Source: Daucus carota subsp. sativus (lineage: Eukaryota; Streptophyta; Magnoliopsida; Apiales; Apiaceae). Taken from it: a DNA stretch of 64,000 nucleotides. Positions 1 to 16,145 of this stretch are shown in pieces; within the stretch, counting starts at the first letter, position 1; each line of letters begins with the position of its first letter. A program made the position numbers and the translations under genes. The notes beneath the pieces were generated by a model. It made no database searches. It saw nothing but the letters and a program-made list of their open reading frames with translations, and was not told the origin of the DNA. The stretch is taken from NCBI RefSeq assembly GCF_001625215.2, contig NC_030383.2, forward strand, positions 61,990,949-62,054,948. The letters run 5' to 3'.

Positions 1-132
1 TCAGTAACTTCTTAATCAAATAAAAATTCTTAGTTATTTTCAAAAAAATAAAAAATAAAAATTCTTAGTTAAATTAAAATATAATCGATAATATTTTTTT
101 AAGAAGTTAATCAATAATTTTTGGAAGAAAAG

Positions 133-140
133 TATATAAA
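133..140 (+). promoter_or_regulatory. TATA box of the WDR5-like gene
   Basis: TATATAAA lies 43 bp before the start codon at 183, the right place for a short leader. Seen directly; its use as promoter is inferred. Confidence 0.6.
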
Positions 141-182
141 CTCAAAGAAGCACTCCAAAGTTATATACCCAATTCCCCCACC

Positions 183-2344
<2,162 letters not shown>

Positions 2345-3536
2345 CTAAAGATAAATTATACCAAATCGGTGAACCTTTTCTTGATCTCTGTACTTCAATT
2401 CTCATCGTTATTTCTCTACTAGCCAAAGATGTGTATTTTATGCTTGAGCATCCGTAACTATAGTGACATGTGAAGCAAACATTATGTATTGTGGTTATAA
2501 TGAAGTGATGATGCAATGGTGGCAATGATGCAGGCTTTGTCAATATGCATCATGGTTGTTCATATTTTTCTTAGGTGAAGTCATATTTTCAAGTGAATGT
2601 GATGTGTGTAGTAGCCTCTATTAACTTTCTTGCGGAATTTGATCATTGTTGATGCATCACCTATATTGTTTTTTTCTTATAAGGATATTATTTTAACATC
2701 CATCAGTGTCCTCATTTTGTTCTTACTGGCAGAGGATTGCATCGGCACAAATCTCATATCTTTACGTTACGTAGTTTAGTCGGGGCATGTCTGCATCTTC
2801 TCGATGAGCTCCTTGTTCAGAAAGAAATGTATTTTCCTAAGAAAAAAAAAAGATTTCCGCTTTAATGTCAGCAGTTTCAGCCGTTCAAGGATCTGATGCA
2901 AAGCAGTTCTGTATACAGCTAGCATTTTGTGGTATCTATTCTGATGGTTGCTTGCTCTATGCTTGAGTTAGAAGCTTTTTTCAGAAGACTAATTGATCAT
3001 ATATTTAGTCAGTCTCCTTGTTTCGGGTATCTTAGCAGCAGTGGATATTTGAGGTCATTGTCATCTAGAGCCATTCCCTAAGAGGAGCCGTTCAGTAAGA
3101 AGTTGTATAGCACCAGTCGCTGGTGTTGAAGGTCAAGGTCTTACTCGGTCTTGCCAACTGCACACACCTACATGCTTCGTTCGCCTCCCTCTTTTTACCT
3201 TTGCTGACTCTGTCAAAAACTTTGCAAATTCTATACGATTAGGCTTATTCGTATCTCGGTCTCCCTGTATATTTAACTGCTATGCTAGTTGAGCTGTGAA
3301 CAGAACTTGTGAATCTAACTCTTGCCTCGACTGATATGTGAGCTTGACTTTCAGAAATAGATACTTACTTGTTAGTGCCATTGAACAGAGTAGAGATTAT
3401 GCTTCATTATAATGTTAGTAATTGTCTGTGCAATATGCTAAATACAGCAAGCAACCTATACATACAAATGTAACAAATCACAGCTAATTGCTAAATGAGC
3501 TCCCAACACAATTAACATGATGTAAAGATATACAGA
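2345..3536. other. Spacer between WDR5 and the plastid protein gene
   Basis: This stretch holds the 3' ends of two convergent genes. I see no open frame with family features, no RNA gene and no transposon ends. A short A run lies near 2841-2851. Confidence 0.5.
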
Positions 3537-6500
3537 TCAAGGACTCTTTCTTAAACCAAAAGTGTCTTCAGTGCCACTTGTGACGTTCTTCCTTCGCTCT
3601 GCAATCATATCCGAGTAACTCTGAAGGAGAAAGATAAAAATTGAACATAAGATGAATACCATGATACTTTTTGTTATCCTACGGTTCATAGCTAATAAGA
3701 TCAATAGTTCTTTGCAATGGATCTCCGGGTTTAGGAGGGTATCCGTGTGCGAGCAGCAAGATCGGTGTGAAATGCTGCCACAAGGAAACTATCAAAGAAG
3801 CATCTCATTTTTTATTTTGCTTAGCCGCACTTAGGCAAGCAGGACAACTTCTAATTTAACTGACTAGGATCAATTCATTTCACACCTCATCAAAAAATCC
3901 CGCCGGTCACGTATTCAGGCTGACTAACGTTAATTTCTTTTTTGTACAAGTATTGACCGAAAACCCAAAGCTGGCATATGAGGGTTGTCTGGCCAACACC
4001 AAAATTTGGTGTGGCGGTTCAAGAGATCACAGGTGGAAACTTTGTTTGTCCAGATACCAATTAAGCTAGGCGGGCTTTCCTACGTTTCATAACTCATTGT
4101 TTTAATAATATAGAAAAGCCCCCCCCCCCCCCCCCCCCCCCCCCCACATAGTTCCCAAGTCTGTATGCCACCGGATGTATCATTGTAATGTCCAACGATA
4201 ACTTGCAAAAATAACTAGTTTAGTATTTACCAATATGCCGATATACATGAGGTGAAGTCAGTGCATGCTTCCAGATAAAAATAACTAAATATAATTAAAG
4301 TTTAGAATGAGGCTTCTGATACCTTGGGGTAAGAGTAGAGAAAGATGTACCACCATGCAGATATCAATGAAAGAACTAAACCAGTGATCACCACTGAATG
4401 CAAAACTAGCCAGCTACAGCTAATTGCTAGAACTCCGGTCAGTGTTATTGTCCATGGTTGACACCTATCAAACAACCCACAAAAATATTATATTAAAAGT
4501 TAAAGCAGTAGAATATGACTTACGAGGAAGGAAGAGTGTCTCGAATAAATTAGATAATAGTTATAAGACCTACTAACTATCTCAAGCTTAAACTGAGTAA
4601 CAGAAAGAGATAATCAAAAAAGTTAAAATTAGTATTGTTATTGTCATTGTATCTGTAGAACCGGAAAATGATACATACTTGACACTACTATTTTGTTTCT
4701 ACTTAGTATCCTCAGAAAAACGTGCCATATGAACTATAGCAGAAATCAAGAACAAAAAATAATGAGATTAAACTCTTCATCTTATATTTGCAGCCTGCAT
4801 ATTATCTAGACGCCCCATTTGTTTTCAGACCAAGTCAAAAGTTATCAAATTTAATTGCAGAATACCAAAATTTGAAACTAAACATATAATTTCCAGTTTT
4901 ACAGCTGAATTATATATACTAACAGACAGTATGCTTGTGCCAAATTAAGATAGGTGTATGAAACTATACATCATTTTCAGCACAAACGACCAAAAAACTC
5001 CAAAGCAACATTTTGACACATTTTTTAAACTATGATGTAAAACCATCAATTTGTGTGCCGTAGCTAAACTGTACAAGTTCTTATGGAGATGAAGATGTGG
5101 CATTCTCAGAGACCCAGAGAGACTTGATGATTGAGCATCAAACATTAGATGACAGGGCATTCACCACACACGGCTAACAATTGAAATTTTACAAAGGTAA
5201 CGTTCCTCAAGTATGCCTGAATTATACTTCAGGGTTTGGAAGCTTATTTAACTATTACAAAAAAAAGATACGGACCGTTTAACACTGTAACTTTCATTGA
5301 CACGAAAACTCCCTGTCATCCCAAATTCCAAAACAACCTTCGTATTGCCCAAAAAACCAAAAATAATTTACCGGAAAAGGAAAAAAAAACCCAAAATCAA
5401 GTTACAAAACTGGTGTATCTGCGGTTTTCGAGATCAAGGCAGGCGGATGCTCTTTTGGGTTGGAGATATTTGGGATTGTTCCGATGAGATAAATTCAAGT
5501 GTGCGTGGGATTAATTTTAACCGACTCAAAGTGCTCAAGATTGTCATGGCTCAAATCTGCAAAAATACTTTTAAAAAAACAGGTGTGATCTTTTCAAAAC
5601 AAAAATCTATATGATTACAATTATGTGATTGTTTATTGTTTTTACCGTATATATTACGTGTGGTTCATATTTCATGATTAGCTATAATTGGGTTGTTTTG
5701 TATCCTATTTCGTCCTTTTCAATCTATATTTGTTTGAATTTGAGTAGATTGGATATGTGTTGTTAATCCTACATTATATGATTAGTTACATTTTATGTGT
5801 TCTGCTTCTTCATGTTCATGTGCGTCTATTACTGTTTCGCTTGTGTTCTTGATTATTGTTTGCGGTTTTTGGAGAGTGGCGGTGGAGGTGGTGGGACTCA
5901 TGGGAGTGGTGACTTAATTAGTGCATGTTATAAATGATTGACTAATTTTATTGCGCGATATTAGTTTTTGCTTTGTAATTTTGGATATGATTTGATTTAA
6001 ATAGTAGTAATTGGAGAGCTTAATTTTAGTGATCTTGAATGGTTAGTTAACTTTCTTAAATTTGTTTATCTTTGATTTTGACCTTCTATACATGTTTTAA
6101 TTTGAAAATTTGTGCTTTTATTAAAAGATTAATTGATAGACTCTTTATTACTGATTATTGTACCTGAATTTCATTATTCATGGGAGCCATATAAGATGAT
6201 TTTATTGTGCCTTTATGAGGTATTAATACGCCATTAATGGTGGATTGTTTTGATTGGTGTATACCAAATTTATGTTGTGCTGATAGACAGCTAAAATCGT
6301 GGAAAATTTGTTTGTCAAGAATATTTGATTAGATATATCTTACCTAAGCTTTCAAATTTTATTTATAATTTCCTGACAAAAAAATTATTTATAATTTCTT
6401 ATTTATATTTTTAAATATTTATTGACATAATTATTAGTTATTTTCTGATGGTCCTATTATGTATCTAACCAAAGAGATCTCATTATCTCTTTGGTGTAGA

Positions 6501-9128
6501 TTTTTTTAGTGATTTGTTTATATAAGCTTTTGATTTTAATTTTCTTATTCTTTAAAATTATATCATATTCATATTTTTTTATGAGTTTGTTAACTCTTTT
6601 CCTCCATCATTTTAGATAGTTTTATTATTTTGCTGTATGTATGAACTTATTATGTTTTATTTGTACTAGTTGAGAATCCGCGCGTTGCGGCGGCCTATAA
6701 AAATTATATTAATGATTCAATATTAATATTTGTAGAATGCAATAATTTTGTGCTGTCTATAAAAAATATATTAATGATTCAAATTAATATTTGTAGGATA
6801 TAATAAATTTTATATTATAAAAATTTTGATGTAATACCAATACTAATATATAAAATTGCAAAATTGGACTATAATTCATGGTGAAAAAATGAAAATAATT
6901 TCTACACGCAATTAACAATTTAAAGAACGACGAATCTTAATTTTATATGTGTTTTTTTTAAAGTAATCATGTTCTTACTTTGTCACATTCCTCCATTTTT
7001 TTTGGATTGATTGTGCACAAAAACATCTAACTTAAATCCGTGAGATAGCGGTCTATAACTACCTTTACTTGTAACGACCTTTATTTTTTAATACTATATA
7101 AACAGCCTTCACTTAAACGTTACTTGAACGGATTAATTTTTGATATTTTTCATCCAAAAAATTAGAAAAATAGAACAGAACGATGTGAGAGACGCCACTT
7201 ACACGCCCCTCGTTTCTCCTTCATATAAGTATTTTCCTTGTATAGCGGTTTATAATGCATGAATAATATTTTCATGTATACAAAGTAAATCATATAAAAA
7301 TTAACAATAACAAACATGTCCAATGAACAAAACAACTATTATAAAAAAATAATCAACAAACATACATCACTAATAGTTAATTTATTGATATCAACCATCA
7401 ATATCATGTCAAGACTATATTCTTCTTCCGTGTTTAGATTTGTCGACTCCCACATAACGGTCTATAACTACCTTTGCTTGTAACAACCTTTATTTTTTTA
7501 ATACTGTATAAACAACCTTCACTTATTGTTGCAGAAGAACGCCACCACCGAATTAGAAATCGAGCAAGAAAACTATCACCAGAGAGAGGTATGGTTGTGG
7601 TATTGAGAGAGAAGAGGTTGTGTTTAGATGATCTAAAACCCTACAACCTATAGGGGTATTTATAGGTGCAGAGAGATTTGTGTGCTACTCTTTCCCATAA
7701 TTAAATAATCTGAAACAAAATCAGATTAAAACTTTCAAGCTACTATATTCCATAAATAATCAGAAACAAAATTAGATTCTGAAACTTGCTTCTAATATAT
7801 ACGAAACTAAAAAGGTAGTATTCCATAAATAATCTGAAACAAAATCAGATTCTGAAACTTGCTTCTAATATATCCGAAACTAAAAAGGGTAATTCTAATT
7901 TTTGATATTTTTCATCCAAAGATATTTTGCATCCAAAAATTCCAGAAAATTAGAAAAATAAGACGGAGCGATGTGAGAGGCGCCACCTACACGCCCCTCG
8001 CTTCTCCTTTATATAAGTATATTGATTGTATTTTTCAGGTATGCGAGTGGAAGAAAGAATGATAGCGGGACCTTTATGGGTGTTTTCTTATCGAACATTA
8101 AAGCTTTATTGTCTAAGTGTCCCCGGTCATCTCTGCATGTCCGAGGGTTAGATGGTAAACTTTCTTGAACGAAAGGAACTCCTTGCAGCGGCCTTTGTAT
8201 TCCGATACAATTCGTTATACGAGAAAGTATCTTGTGACAAAAAAAAAAAACTATTACAAACAAAGGAAATAAACAATTCTAATCAAAATTTAGATATGAT
8301 CACCGAGAAGGCAATAATTAATTTTCAGATTACGCTGTGTTACGGGGCAATATGATTTAAAAGTGACCAAGATACACTGTTGCAGTGCAAATGCTGTTAA
8401 AAAAACAACTCCAGAGTAAAGAGCTAACAAGTGTTTGGTAAAGTACATGATCACAAGTTAGAGATTAATAGGGAGTTAGTATCAGATTTCAGTACATTTA
8501 AGTCAAAGCTTAGTGTTTATTTCTGTCTACGTTCCTCATAAGTTACACTGCAGATACCTTTTACCGGGCCAGCTTCCTAGAAGAACAACAATGAATACTA
8601 CTTTTACTCTTTTAGCCGTAAAATTCAATAAGGGAAATCATTTATCAATAATCCGAAACTTTATACATTCTTAATCATCACTGCATAATTTCACGTAATA
8701 CATATCAAAACCCGCAAGCAATAACATAACACAACATTTGTAAATTGCACAACAAAAGCCAAAAAAAAAAAAACACAATTTAAATTCTGAAAAAATAAAT
8801 AAACTAGAACAGACAAGAACTGAAACTGAACCAAAACCTTAAATTATTACCACGCAGGTTTGGTGTCCCAAACAGAGTCATACTCAAGAGACAGGTTGTT
8901 AAGATAAGACTCCATGTCATCAACTGTGCCATTATCATCCTTACTAGAATTGCTGCTCCACCTTAAATCTTTTCCTCCATTGATACTAAATTTGCTTAAA
9001 CTACAGTGTTTATATGTAAATGAGCATCTGTTTGTGGGAATTAAGAGATGAGTTTTGCAGATTTGGTGATGGGGTTGTAGTGAAGTAGTTATAGAGAGAG
9101 GAGAGAGAAGTTGAGTTATCATCATCAT
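3537..9128 (-). CDS. Plastid-targeted two-helix membrane protein, three exons
   Basis: Exons 9128-8851, 4464-4323 and 3620-3537 splice to 504 nt, a 167-residue protein. Introns are GT-AG (phases 2 and 0). The first ~45 residues are Ser/Thr-rich with few acids, like a chloroplast transit peptide. Then comes DDMESYLNNLSLEYDSVWDT, the motif KPAWCQPWTI that spans the first splice, two hydrophobic helices in exon 2 (about TLTGVLAISCSWLVLH and GLVLSLISAWWYIFLY), and a polar tail YSDMIAERRKN...EDTFGLRK. The motif recalls a small membrane family shared by cyanobacteria and plastids, so a thylakoid or envelope location is likely; I cannot name the family with certainty. Intron 1 is 4.4 kb and contains a Helitron. 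Confidence 0.8.
3925..4082 (-). mobile_element. Possible tRNA-derived SINE in intron 2
   Basis: On the minus strand the segment begins GCCCGCCTAGCTTAATTGG, close to a Pol III A box, continues for about 140 bp and ends in an A-rich tract near 3930. No clear B box or flanking duplication was found, so this is tentative. Confidence 0.25.
4119..4145 (-). repeat. Run of 27 C (poly-G in the transcript)
   Basis: An unbroken homopolymer of 27 C on the plus strand lies in intron 2 of the plastid protein gene, so the pre-mRNA would carry G27. Confidence 0.95.
4465..8850 (-). other. Large intron 1 of the plastid protein gene
   Basis: This 4386-nt intron explains the lack of other genes between 4.5 and 8.8 kb. 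It holds a Helitron (6666-8025) and otherwise AT-rich sequence. Open frames inside it (for example 5297-5614 and 7859-8062) show no family features. A segment ending in an A run near 8239-8250 is retroposon-like but has no recognisable body. Confidence 0.7.
6666..8025 (-). mobile_element. Helitron, non-autonomous, with an extra internal 5' end
   Basis: On the minus strand the element starts TCAATATACTTATATAAAGG after an A and ends with a GC hairpin (CCGCCGCAACGCGCGG) followed by TTCTCAACTAG and a T, the Helitron hallmarks (A^T target, TC start, hairpin, CTRR end). Both ends match the copy at 51108-52219. A second copy of the 5' terminal segment lies inside at about 7135-7230, and a ~65-bp block at 7045-7115 is repeated at 7460-7525. 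A ~77-bp unit is repeated two to three times at 7715-7885. A TATA motif (CTATAAATACCCC, minus strand) near 7650-7665 matches a TATA in the other copy, a remnant of the parent's promoter. Confidence 0.8.
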
Positions 9129-9228
9129 CTTCCCTCTTTTTCACCTCAAGATAGAGCTTTAACAACCTTTCAAGTTTCAACAATTATACCTTTCTTTTGT
9201 TCTATTGACTTTGAGGTGAGTAATTTTA

Positions 9229-10278
9229 GGGCTGGTATTGTATCATGACTTTTAATAGCAAATTTTGCGAGGATGATTTTAATAGATTTTAGAGACTTTT
9301 AATGACTCTTGTTGACTTCTTAAGATTTCAAAAAAAATTCATGACTCCTAACACTATGACTTTTAAAAACTTTAACAGACCTTTTTTTTTTACAAATTCA
9401 TGACTTTCAGATACTTTAATAGGCTTTTCTTAAAATCATAAATAACCTCTCTGAACCTTTTGCTATACCTTTTATTGGCTAATTTGTGTTTCATGTACTC
9501 TATACTATTTTCTATATCTTTGTGACTGCTCGTGTTGTAATTTACAGAATTTTTATGCTGCATAACCTGATATAATTATAAAGCTGGATGTCCTTGTTTT
9601 ACTAGTAACTTTTTTGGTACTTCATGATTATTTCAAGTGGATCAAGTTGCTGTGTTATTTAATTGTTGATTCTTGCATAATACAAATACTTTAGATTTTT
9701 GTGATCAGGTAACTAATAACAGATACAAGAATTGTTCAGATCGAAAATGACTAATAAAATAAGATTGCATATTTTTTTTTTTTTTGATGAATATCATGTC
9801 CAAGTAGTTAATCTTAAGAAGCTAGAAGTAAGAGTTCCCAGGCTACTGATGTGGTGGTGTAGAGTTTCAGCAGTGAAAAGAAGAAAGGAGTTAAAGAAAC
9901 AAAAGAAGATAAACAAGGACGGGGTTCTGGGTTTGATCTTGTTTAAAGGAAAAACGACTGGTTTATTGAGAGAAGATAAAGTCATGTCAAATATTTTCAA
10001 TAATGGCCTGACAATTTTCTGAAAAAATATATATAGTTTGTCATGAAAAGTCATTAAAAGTCTATCAATTGTATTTTTCCACCAAAATCATTGATACATT
10101 GAATAACAACCGATTTTTGATAACTCTTTAAAAGTTGTAATTCAATACCTCAAACTTTGAAAGACTTTTTAAAAATCCCGATACAATACCTCCTTACTTT
10201 TAAAGAGTATTTAAAAATCTTAATTGAATACACCTACATTTTAAAAGTCAATAAAAATCATAATACAATTCCACCCTC
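9229..10278. mobile_element. PIF/Harbinger-like non-autonomous element
   Basis: The ends GGGCTGGTATTGTATCATGA and, inverted from the right, GAGGGTGGAATTGTATTATG are flanked by the duplication TTA (9226-9228 and 10279-10281). Length 1050 bp. TIR-like units of the type AATAC(A)AT...GACTTTTAAAAA recur many times toward both ends. The open frame at 9732-10022 shows no transposase motif. It is inserted 98 bp upstream of the plastid protein start codon. Confidence 0.75.
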
Positions 10279-10630
10279 TTATTTTTCACAACCATTCTTC
10301 TAAATTTTTTTAATTAAATTTGAAAATTTGATATTGATTCATCAATTTTTTTAATTTATTCAAAAATTCACAGATAAATTATTTCTATAAACATATTTTG
10401 AATTTTTGAGTGAAAATTTTGGAAATACACGAAATGATATATTCATAAAAATTCATATTAATGATAAGAATTTTTTCCCGATAAGTAATAATGAATAAAT
10501 CATAAATCGACATATCAATTTATTAATTCTGCTCCCCGATTGTAAAAAAATTTCTAGAAAAACATATGTATACAAATTAAATCACAAAAAATGAAAATAT
10601 ATGAAAAATGGAATTTTCTCGTAAACATTA

Positions 10631-10851
10631 CTACCTCCATCCCAAATTAGATGTCCCCGTTGACTTTGGGCACGTAACTTTCTACTTCTGAAATTTATTT
10701 TTTTATTTTTTTTTTATAAATGAAAATTTCATATTTTAATTTTTATTTGCAAAAATAAAATTTTAAAAATAAATCACGTATCTATGCGGTCAATGAACTT
10801 TAAATGTGACCCTTAAATGGTGTGCCGCCATTTAATTTGGGATGGACGGAG
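10631..10851. mobile_element. Stowaway-like MITE
   Basis: The inverted ends CTACCTCCATCCCAAATTAG and (right, inverted) CTCCGTCCATCCCAAATTAA are flanked by TA at 10629 and 10852. Length 221 bp, no coding capacity. It ends 121 bp before the RPS18 start codon. Confidence 0.85.
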
Positions 10852-10896
10852 TATAATAGTACCTCTGTATACACACAATCACACCCTCATTTAACC

Positions 10897-10905
10897 AAAC
10901 CCTAG
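10897..10905 (+). promoter_or_regulatory. Telo-box of the RPS18 promoter
   Basis: AAACCCTAG lies 68 bp upstream of the RPS18 start codon. Telo-boxes are established elements of plant ribosomal-protein promoters. Confidence 0.75.
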
Positions 10906-10972
10906 CCGCGACTTCATTTGCGATTCACACCTACGGCCGTCCGGCGCCTGAAATTCTCAATCTCCGGCAACA

Positions 10973-13680
<2,708 letters not shown>

Positions 13681-14466
13681 ACATGCTCCATTCTCAAGCA
13701 GTTCTGGCAGATTGTTCAGTTTGGGGGAAATTCTAGACTATTTAAGTTTTTTATGTTTTGGTAGCATCTTTGGATTTTTGGCCTTTAGGTTGTTCTAGGC
13801 CCGTAATAGTAAGCTCCGAACTTCTGATCGTTCACTTTGTTGTTTGATAAGGCTTCGAGCTGTCAGCTAAATTTTGCTCAATTCTATGTTCATGACAGTA
13901 ATGTTTGTTAGTTTCAGTGGTTTACTTTCTGCTTTGCACAATTTGTATGAAGAGTAGTCTCTCTATAAATTTGATGAATTGAACATGTTCGTGAATTGAA
14001 CTATATGCAAGTTGTGTTGCTAATGGCAGAATGAGAAGAGCAGCCGGGTATTTGTAATTTTATCTTGTTAGAATCCGGTGACCAATTTGTATCATGTTGT
14101 AGCATTTTCACCTCTATGATTTTACATTACTGTGGTAGCCAAGTATTTGCATTGTGTATTTAGTTTAGCAAAGCGAATTAGTCCATGAGATTGTCTCGTC
14201 TTTAGTTTGGTTAAACTTCATATCACAGAATTATAGAACTTCTCTTTCAAATTCCTTTTTAGTTTTCTATGTTCTGTGGTAAGCAGATCCATTTAGATAT
14301 CATCATTTTTGATTATATAACATTTTTTCCTGAAAAATATACATTTTATTTACTTTTTGAGAAAGTTCTCATTTTAAAACTATTTTTACAGTAATGGTAT
14401 ATTTTGCTCAGGTTCAAACTGGGAACTGTAGCGAGCTCGATGTTGATGAAGAAAACATAAAAACAA
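13681..14466. other. RPS18 3' flank and spacer
   Basis: The first part is probably the RPS18 3' UTR. No coding frame, repeat or RNA gene was recognised up to the tRNA. Confidence 0.5.
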
Positions 14467-14539
14467 TGCTATCGCCCAGGATCGAACTGGGGGCCTTTTG
14501 CGTGTAAAGCAAACGTGATAACCACTACACCACGACAGC
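14467..14539 (-). tRNA. tRNA-Val (anticodon UAC)
   Basis: The minus strand folds as a full cloverleaf: acceptor GCTGTCG with CGATAGC (one G-U pair) and discriminator A; D arm GTG...CAC; anticodon stem TTTGC/GCAAA with loop TTTACAC, anticodon TAC; T arm CCCAG-TTCGATC-CTGGG. A T5 run follows just downstream as Pol III terminator. There is no intron. Confidence 0.95.
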
Positions 14540-15551
14540 TGGATGTCCAAAATCAGAACAATCAACTACTTAACTTATAAAGCTTATTCCAATCCTCACA
14601 GGCACAAATCAATGAACCATCATATTCTATAGATAATATGCATGACTATGAAATGAAACAAAATCAAAGATCCCGTAATTTTGTCTGGATGGGGACTCGG
14701 GATCCACTAACCTTGTCTGGACCAGAAAGATACTCAACCCTGATTAGCTATGACACTCCAATATTTTATTATTTTAAGTATTTAAATACATACACTAATT
14801 GTTTCTTAAGTGTCCACTAGCCACTCATTTAACCTCACTTATAGAGTTATAGTACTTGTCCACTGACAATTGGAATCAACAGACTGCATTACTGCCATAC
14901 AAGCCCATAGTTAGTTTTAAGCAACTATAAATAAGTCATGTCAATACAACAATCTATCTGCTATTTTCTACAGCGAAAAGATAAAATTCAAATTTTTTTA
15001 TATGCAGGCGGTAGACCATTGTTAGAATATGATCCTGGTAAGCTCTCCTCCTAACACTGTCTGAGGTTTTTAGTAGAATTGGTCACTTAATATGGTATCA
15101 CAGCAAAAATTATAAAGCATGAACATATATACAAGTTTTACGAGTTTCAAGATTAACAATGGACACTAATTTGCTTACAAGTTTACGTTATCTATTTCTC
15201 GCTCTGTTATCGATTTTTTTTTCTTTTTCGAAAAGTGCCGTCGAAATTAAAATAATGGCAGTATGGACTTCACTAGTTAGAATATTAAAGAACTTTTTTA
15301 ATTACATCGATGATAAAAAATTATAATTAATTATTAAAATTTAGCCGGAACATAACCATCGAGCCAGTACTAGAGAGTATCAATGTCGATACATTGTATA
15401 TTGACTCATCAAATCATATATAACTAGTAACTACCGACAATAATCAATTAGTAATTGAATGTTAATTATATATACTTGCACACTACTAGAAAGCCACCAC
15501 TGAACCGCCGTTTCCGGCGGTTTATGATATAAAACCGACCGGAATCGCACG
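14540..15551. other. Spacer downstream of the OVATE gene
   Basis: Nothing coding is seen. CACTACTAGAAA at about 15481 resembles a CACTA-type end, followed by the palindromic ACCGCCGTTTCCGGCGGTTT, but no partner end was found. Confidence 0.4.
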
Positions 15552-16145
15552 CTAATCCCGACCGGGGCCGGCCGGATTCAAGAGACTGACGAGCAGGTCA
15601 GCAAATGCCCCTACAATAAACTTGTGCATGCTCCTAGGGTTTAGCGAAAGATAGCACGTGAGAAGCTCGTGCAAGTCCTCCCAATTAGCCCTAACGTCCC
15701 CCAGCTCACGCGCCTCCACCATCTCCTGCATGGACCGCCGGAAGTCCACGTAAGGGTCGGGCGACAATGTCGGTGTAGCCACGCAGCCATCGACCACCAC
15801 ATTGTCAGCCCTAGTCGACGAACAAGTGTTCGTCGACGATGATGATGATGATGGTGATAGTGATAATGATGATGTGGCGGAGTCGATGATGGAGTTGGAG
15901 TGGCCCGGGGAGGAGAAGAAGAAGCGTTGGGAGGCGTAGACGGCGGCGAAGTCGGGTGGGGTAGTGTCGGAGTCTTCGGATTGGTAGAGGGAGTTGAAGT
16001 TCTTGATGAGGATTGAGGAGAGAGTGCTAGGGTTAGGGTTGGTTTTTTCTTGAGGGTTTAATTTTTTGATGGATTTTTGAGGGGGTGGTGGATAGATGAT
16101 CTTGGGGAAGCACATTTGGAGGTTTCTTCCCAATGTTCTTGGCAT
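15552..16145 (-). CDS. OVATE family protein (transcriptional repressor)
   Basis: A single exon encodes 197 residues. The C-terminal ~65 residues are an OVATE domain: DPYVDFRRSMQEMVEARE, then WEDLHELLTCYLSLN, then KFIVGAFADLLVSL. The N-terminal half is low in complexity (poly-Pro, then poly-Ser around residues 90-110), as usual for OFPs. Family members repress transcription and interact with TALE homeodomain and TRM proteins, affecting organ shape. The size and short linker fit the small OFP class (like Arabidopsis OFP11-16); the exact orthologue is uncertain. Plant OFP genes are typically intronless, as here. Confidence 0.93.
   Translation of the reverse strand: MPRTLGRNLQMCFPKIIYPPPPQKSIKKLNPQEKTNPNPSTLSSILIKNFNSLYQSEDSDTTPPDFAAVYASQRFFFSSPGHSNSIIDSATSSLSLSPSSSSSSTNTCSSTRADNVVVDGCVATPTLSPDPYVDFRRSMQEMVEARELGDVRANWEDLHELLTCYLSLNPRSMHKFIVGAFADLLVSLLNPAGPGRD

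Noticed and set aside
5040-5160. Possible exon on the minus strand with MFDAQSSSLSGSLRMPHLH
   Set aside because: No splice sites of good quality and the three assigned exons already form a complete protein.
5297-5614. 105-codon plus frame in the large intron
   Set aside because: It lies in intron 1 of the plastid protein gene, is Lys-rich from A runs and shows no conserved motif.
7527-7700. Possible solo terminal repeat starting TGTTGCAG with a TATA box
   Set aside because: The sister Helitron has a comparable TATA region at the same relative place and no flanking duplication is seen, so it is part of the Helitron.
9732-10022. 96-codon frame inside the 1-kb Harbinger-like element
   Set aside because: No DDE or Myb-like motif; Lys-rich without similarity to known transposases.
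15481-15540. CACTA-like end near the OVATE gene
   Set aside because: Only one end, no 3-bp duplication and no partner found.
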